Part shown: piece by piece, positions 15,178-15,490 of the stretch
Layout: each line of letters begins with the position of its first letter
Numbering within the stretch: position 1 is the stretch's first letter
Assembly: GCA_041486185.1 (NCBI GenBank)
Contig: JBGPKX010000111.1
Coordinates: 1 to 15,490, forward strand
Source: QHXW01 sp041486185
GTDB lineage: Bacteria; Acidobacteriota; Terriglobia; Bryobacterales; Bryobacteraceae
Direction of reading: 5' to 3'
DNA length: 15,490 nucleotides
Made by a program: the position numbers and the translations under genes
Notes under the pieces: model-generated
Database searches by the model: none
What the model saw: the letters and a program-made list of their open reading frames with translations, nothing else
Told to the model about the DNA's origin: nothing

Positions 15178-15490
15178 TCATTTTAGAGCGGCTGGCGTTA
15201 GCGTCAGGCCGTCAATCACCCTGAGCACGTTCTCCGGACGAGCCCGGACGCGCAAGTCGTCCGTCAGGTTCACCCACCGGATCGTTCCGGTCGCATCCAC
15301 CAGAAACTCGGCCGGCCGCGCAATGTCCCTGCCGTCCTCCCCGGCGTGCGCGTGCAGCACGCCGAAGCGGCGAATCACTTCTGCCTTGGGGTCGGACAAA
15401 AAGGGGTAAGTGTAACCCTGGCTCGCGCAGAGCTTGCGCGAATCTTCATTGGAATCGACGCTTATCGCGACGATCTCGACACCTCGTGCG
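15178..15490 (-). CDS. Redoxin (AhpC/TSA, peroxiredoxin-like), C-terminal part
   Basis: About 103 C-terminal residues are visible; the N-terminus lies beyond the right edge. The frame is open to the edge without a stop. The fragment reads as a thioredoxin-fold redoxin: VEIVAISVDSNEDSRKLCAS is a standard strand-helix of the AhpC/TSA family, followed by YPFLSDP, VIRRFGV, RPAEFLVDATGTIRWVN and a terminal helix. The peroxidatic Cys would be upstream and cannot be checked. One Cys (in RKLCAS) is visible. It precedes the ThuA gene by 42 bases on the same strand, so the two are probably co-transcribed. A thiol peroxidase or thiol-disulfide exchange role is the family expectation. Confidence 0.88.
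   Translation of the reverse strand, partial: ARGVEIVAISVDSNEDSRKLCASQGYTYPFLSDPKAEVIRRFGVLHAHAGEDGRDIARPAEFLVDATGTIRWVNLTDDLRVRARPENVLRVIDGLTLTPAALK

Noticed and set aside
1..15490. CRISPR array, insertion sequence, tRNA or rRNA
   Set aside because: No regularly spaced repeats, transposase frames, terminal inverted repeats or tRNA/rRNA-like stretches were seen. The window is densely packed with metabolic genes.

Overview
The window most likely comes from a GC-rich member of the Acidobacteriota, probably a Solibacter/Bryobacterales-type soil lineage. No marker gene is present. The placement rests on the acidobacterial style of the TolC protein (a long N-terminal insert rich in Gly/Pro/Thr before the usual efflux-protein repeats), on the exported twin-arginine Gfo/Idh/MocA and TIM-barrel enzymes, and on an intergenic hairpin of a kind I recall as repeated in such genomes.

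Layout. The first 40 bases hold the start of a minus-strand gene, possibly YdcF-like. Bases 205-3615 form a minus-strand operon read right to left: a membrane acyltransferase (HGSNAT/NagX-like), a TIM-barrel sugar isomerase/epimerase, and a Gfo/Idh/MocA oxidoreductase. The last two carry Tat-type signals. A 219-base divergent intergenic region (3616-3834) separates this from a plus-strand myo-inositol catabolic operon: iolB, iolC, a Cgl0159-type TIM-barrel aldolase candidate, iolD, iolA (mmsA), a zinc-dependent medium-chain dehydrogenase, and iolE. A TolC-family outer-membrane protein follows in the same direction. Two convergent minus-strand genes close the window: an exported ThuA-domain protein and, upstream of it, a redoxin cut by the window edge.

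How the genes work together. The plus operon can encode nearly the whole inositol-to-acetyl-CoA route: inosose dehydration (IolE), ring opening (IolD), isomerisation (IolB), phosphorylation (IolC), aldol cleavage (proposed for the Cgl0159-type protein) and oxidative decarboxylation of malonate semialdehyde (IolA). The classical first enzyme, IolG, is not in this operon. The zinc dehydrogenase sits where an inositol or inosose dehydrogenase would be expected and is the natural candidate. No transporter and no regulator are encoded here. The divergent operon looks like an envelope-located carbohydrate oxidation/isomerisation module whose substrate is unknown. Whether it feeds the inositol pathway is inference from position only.
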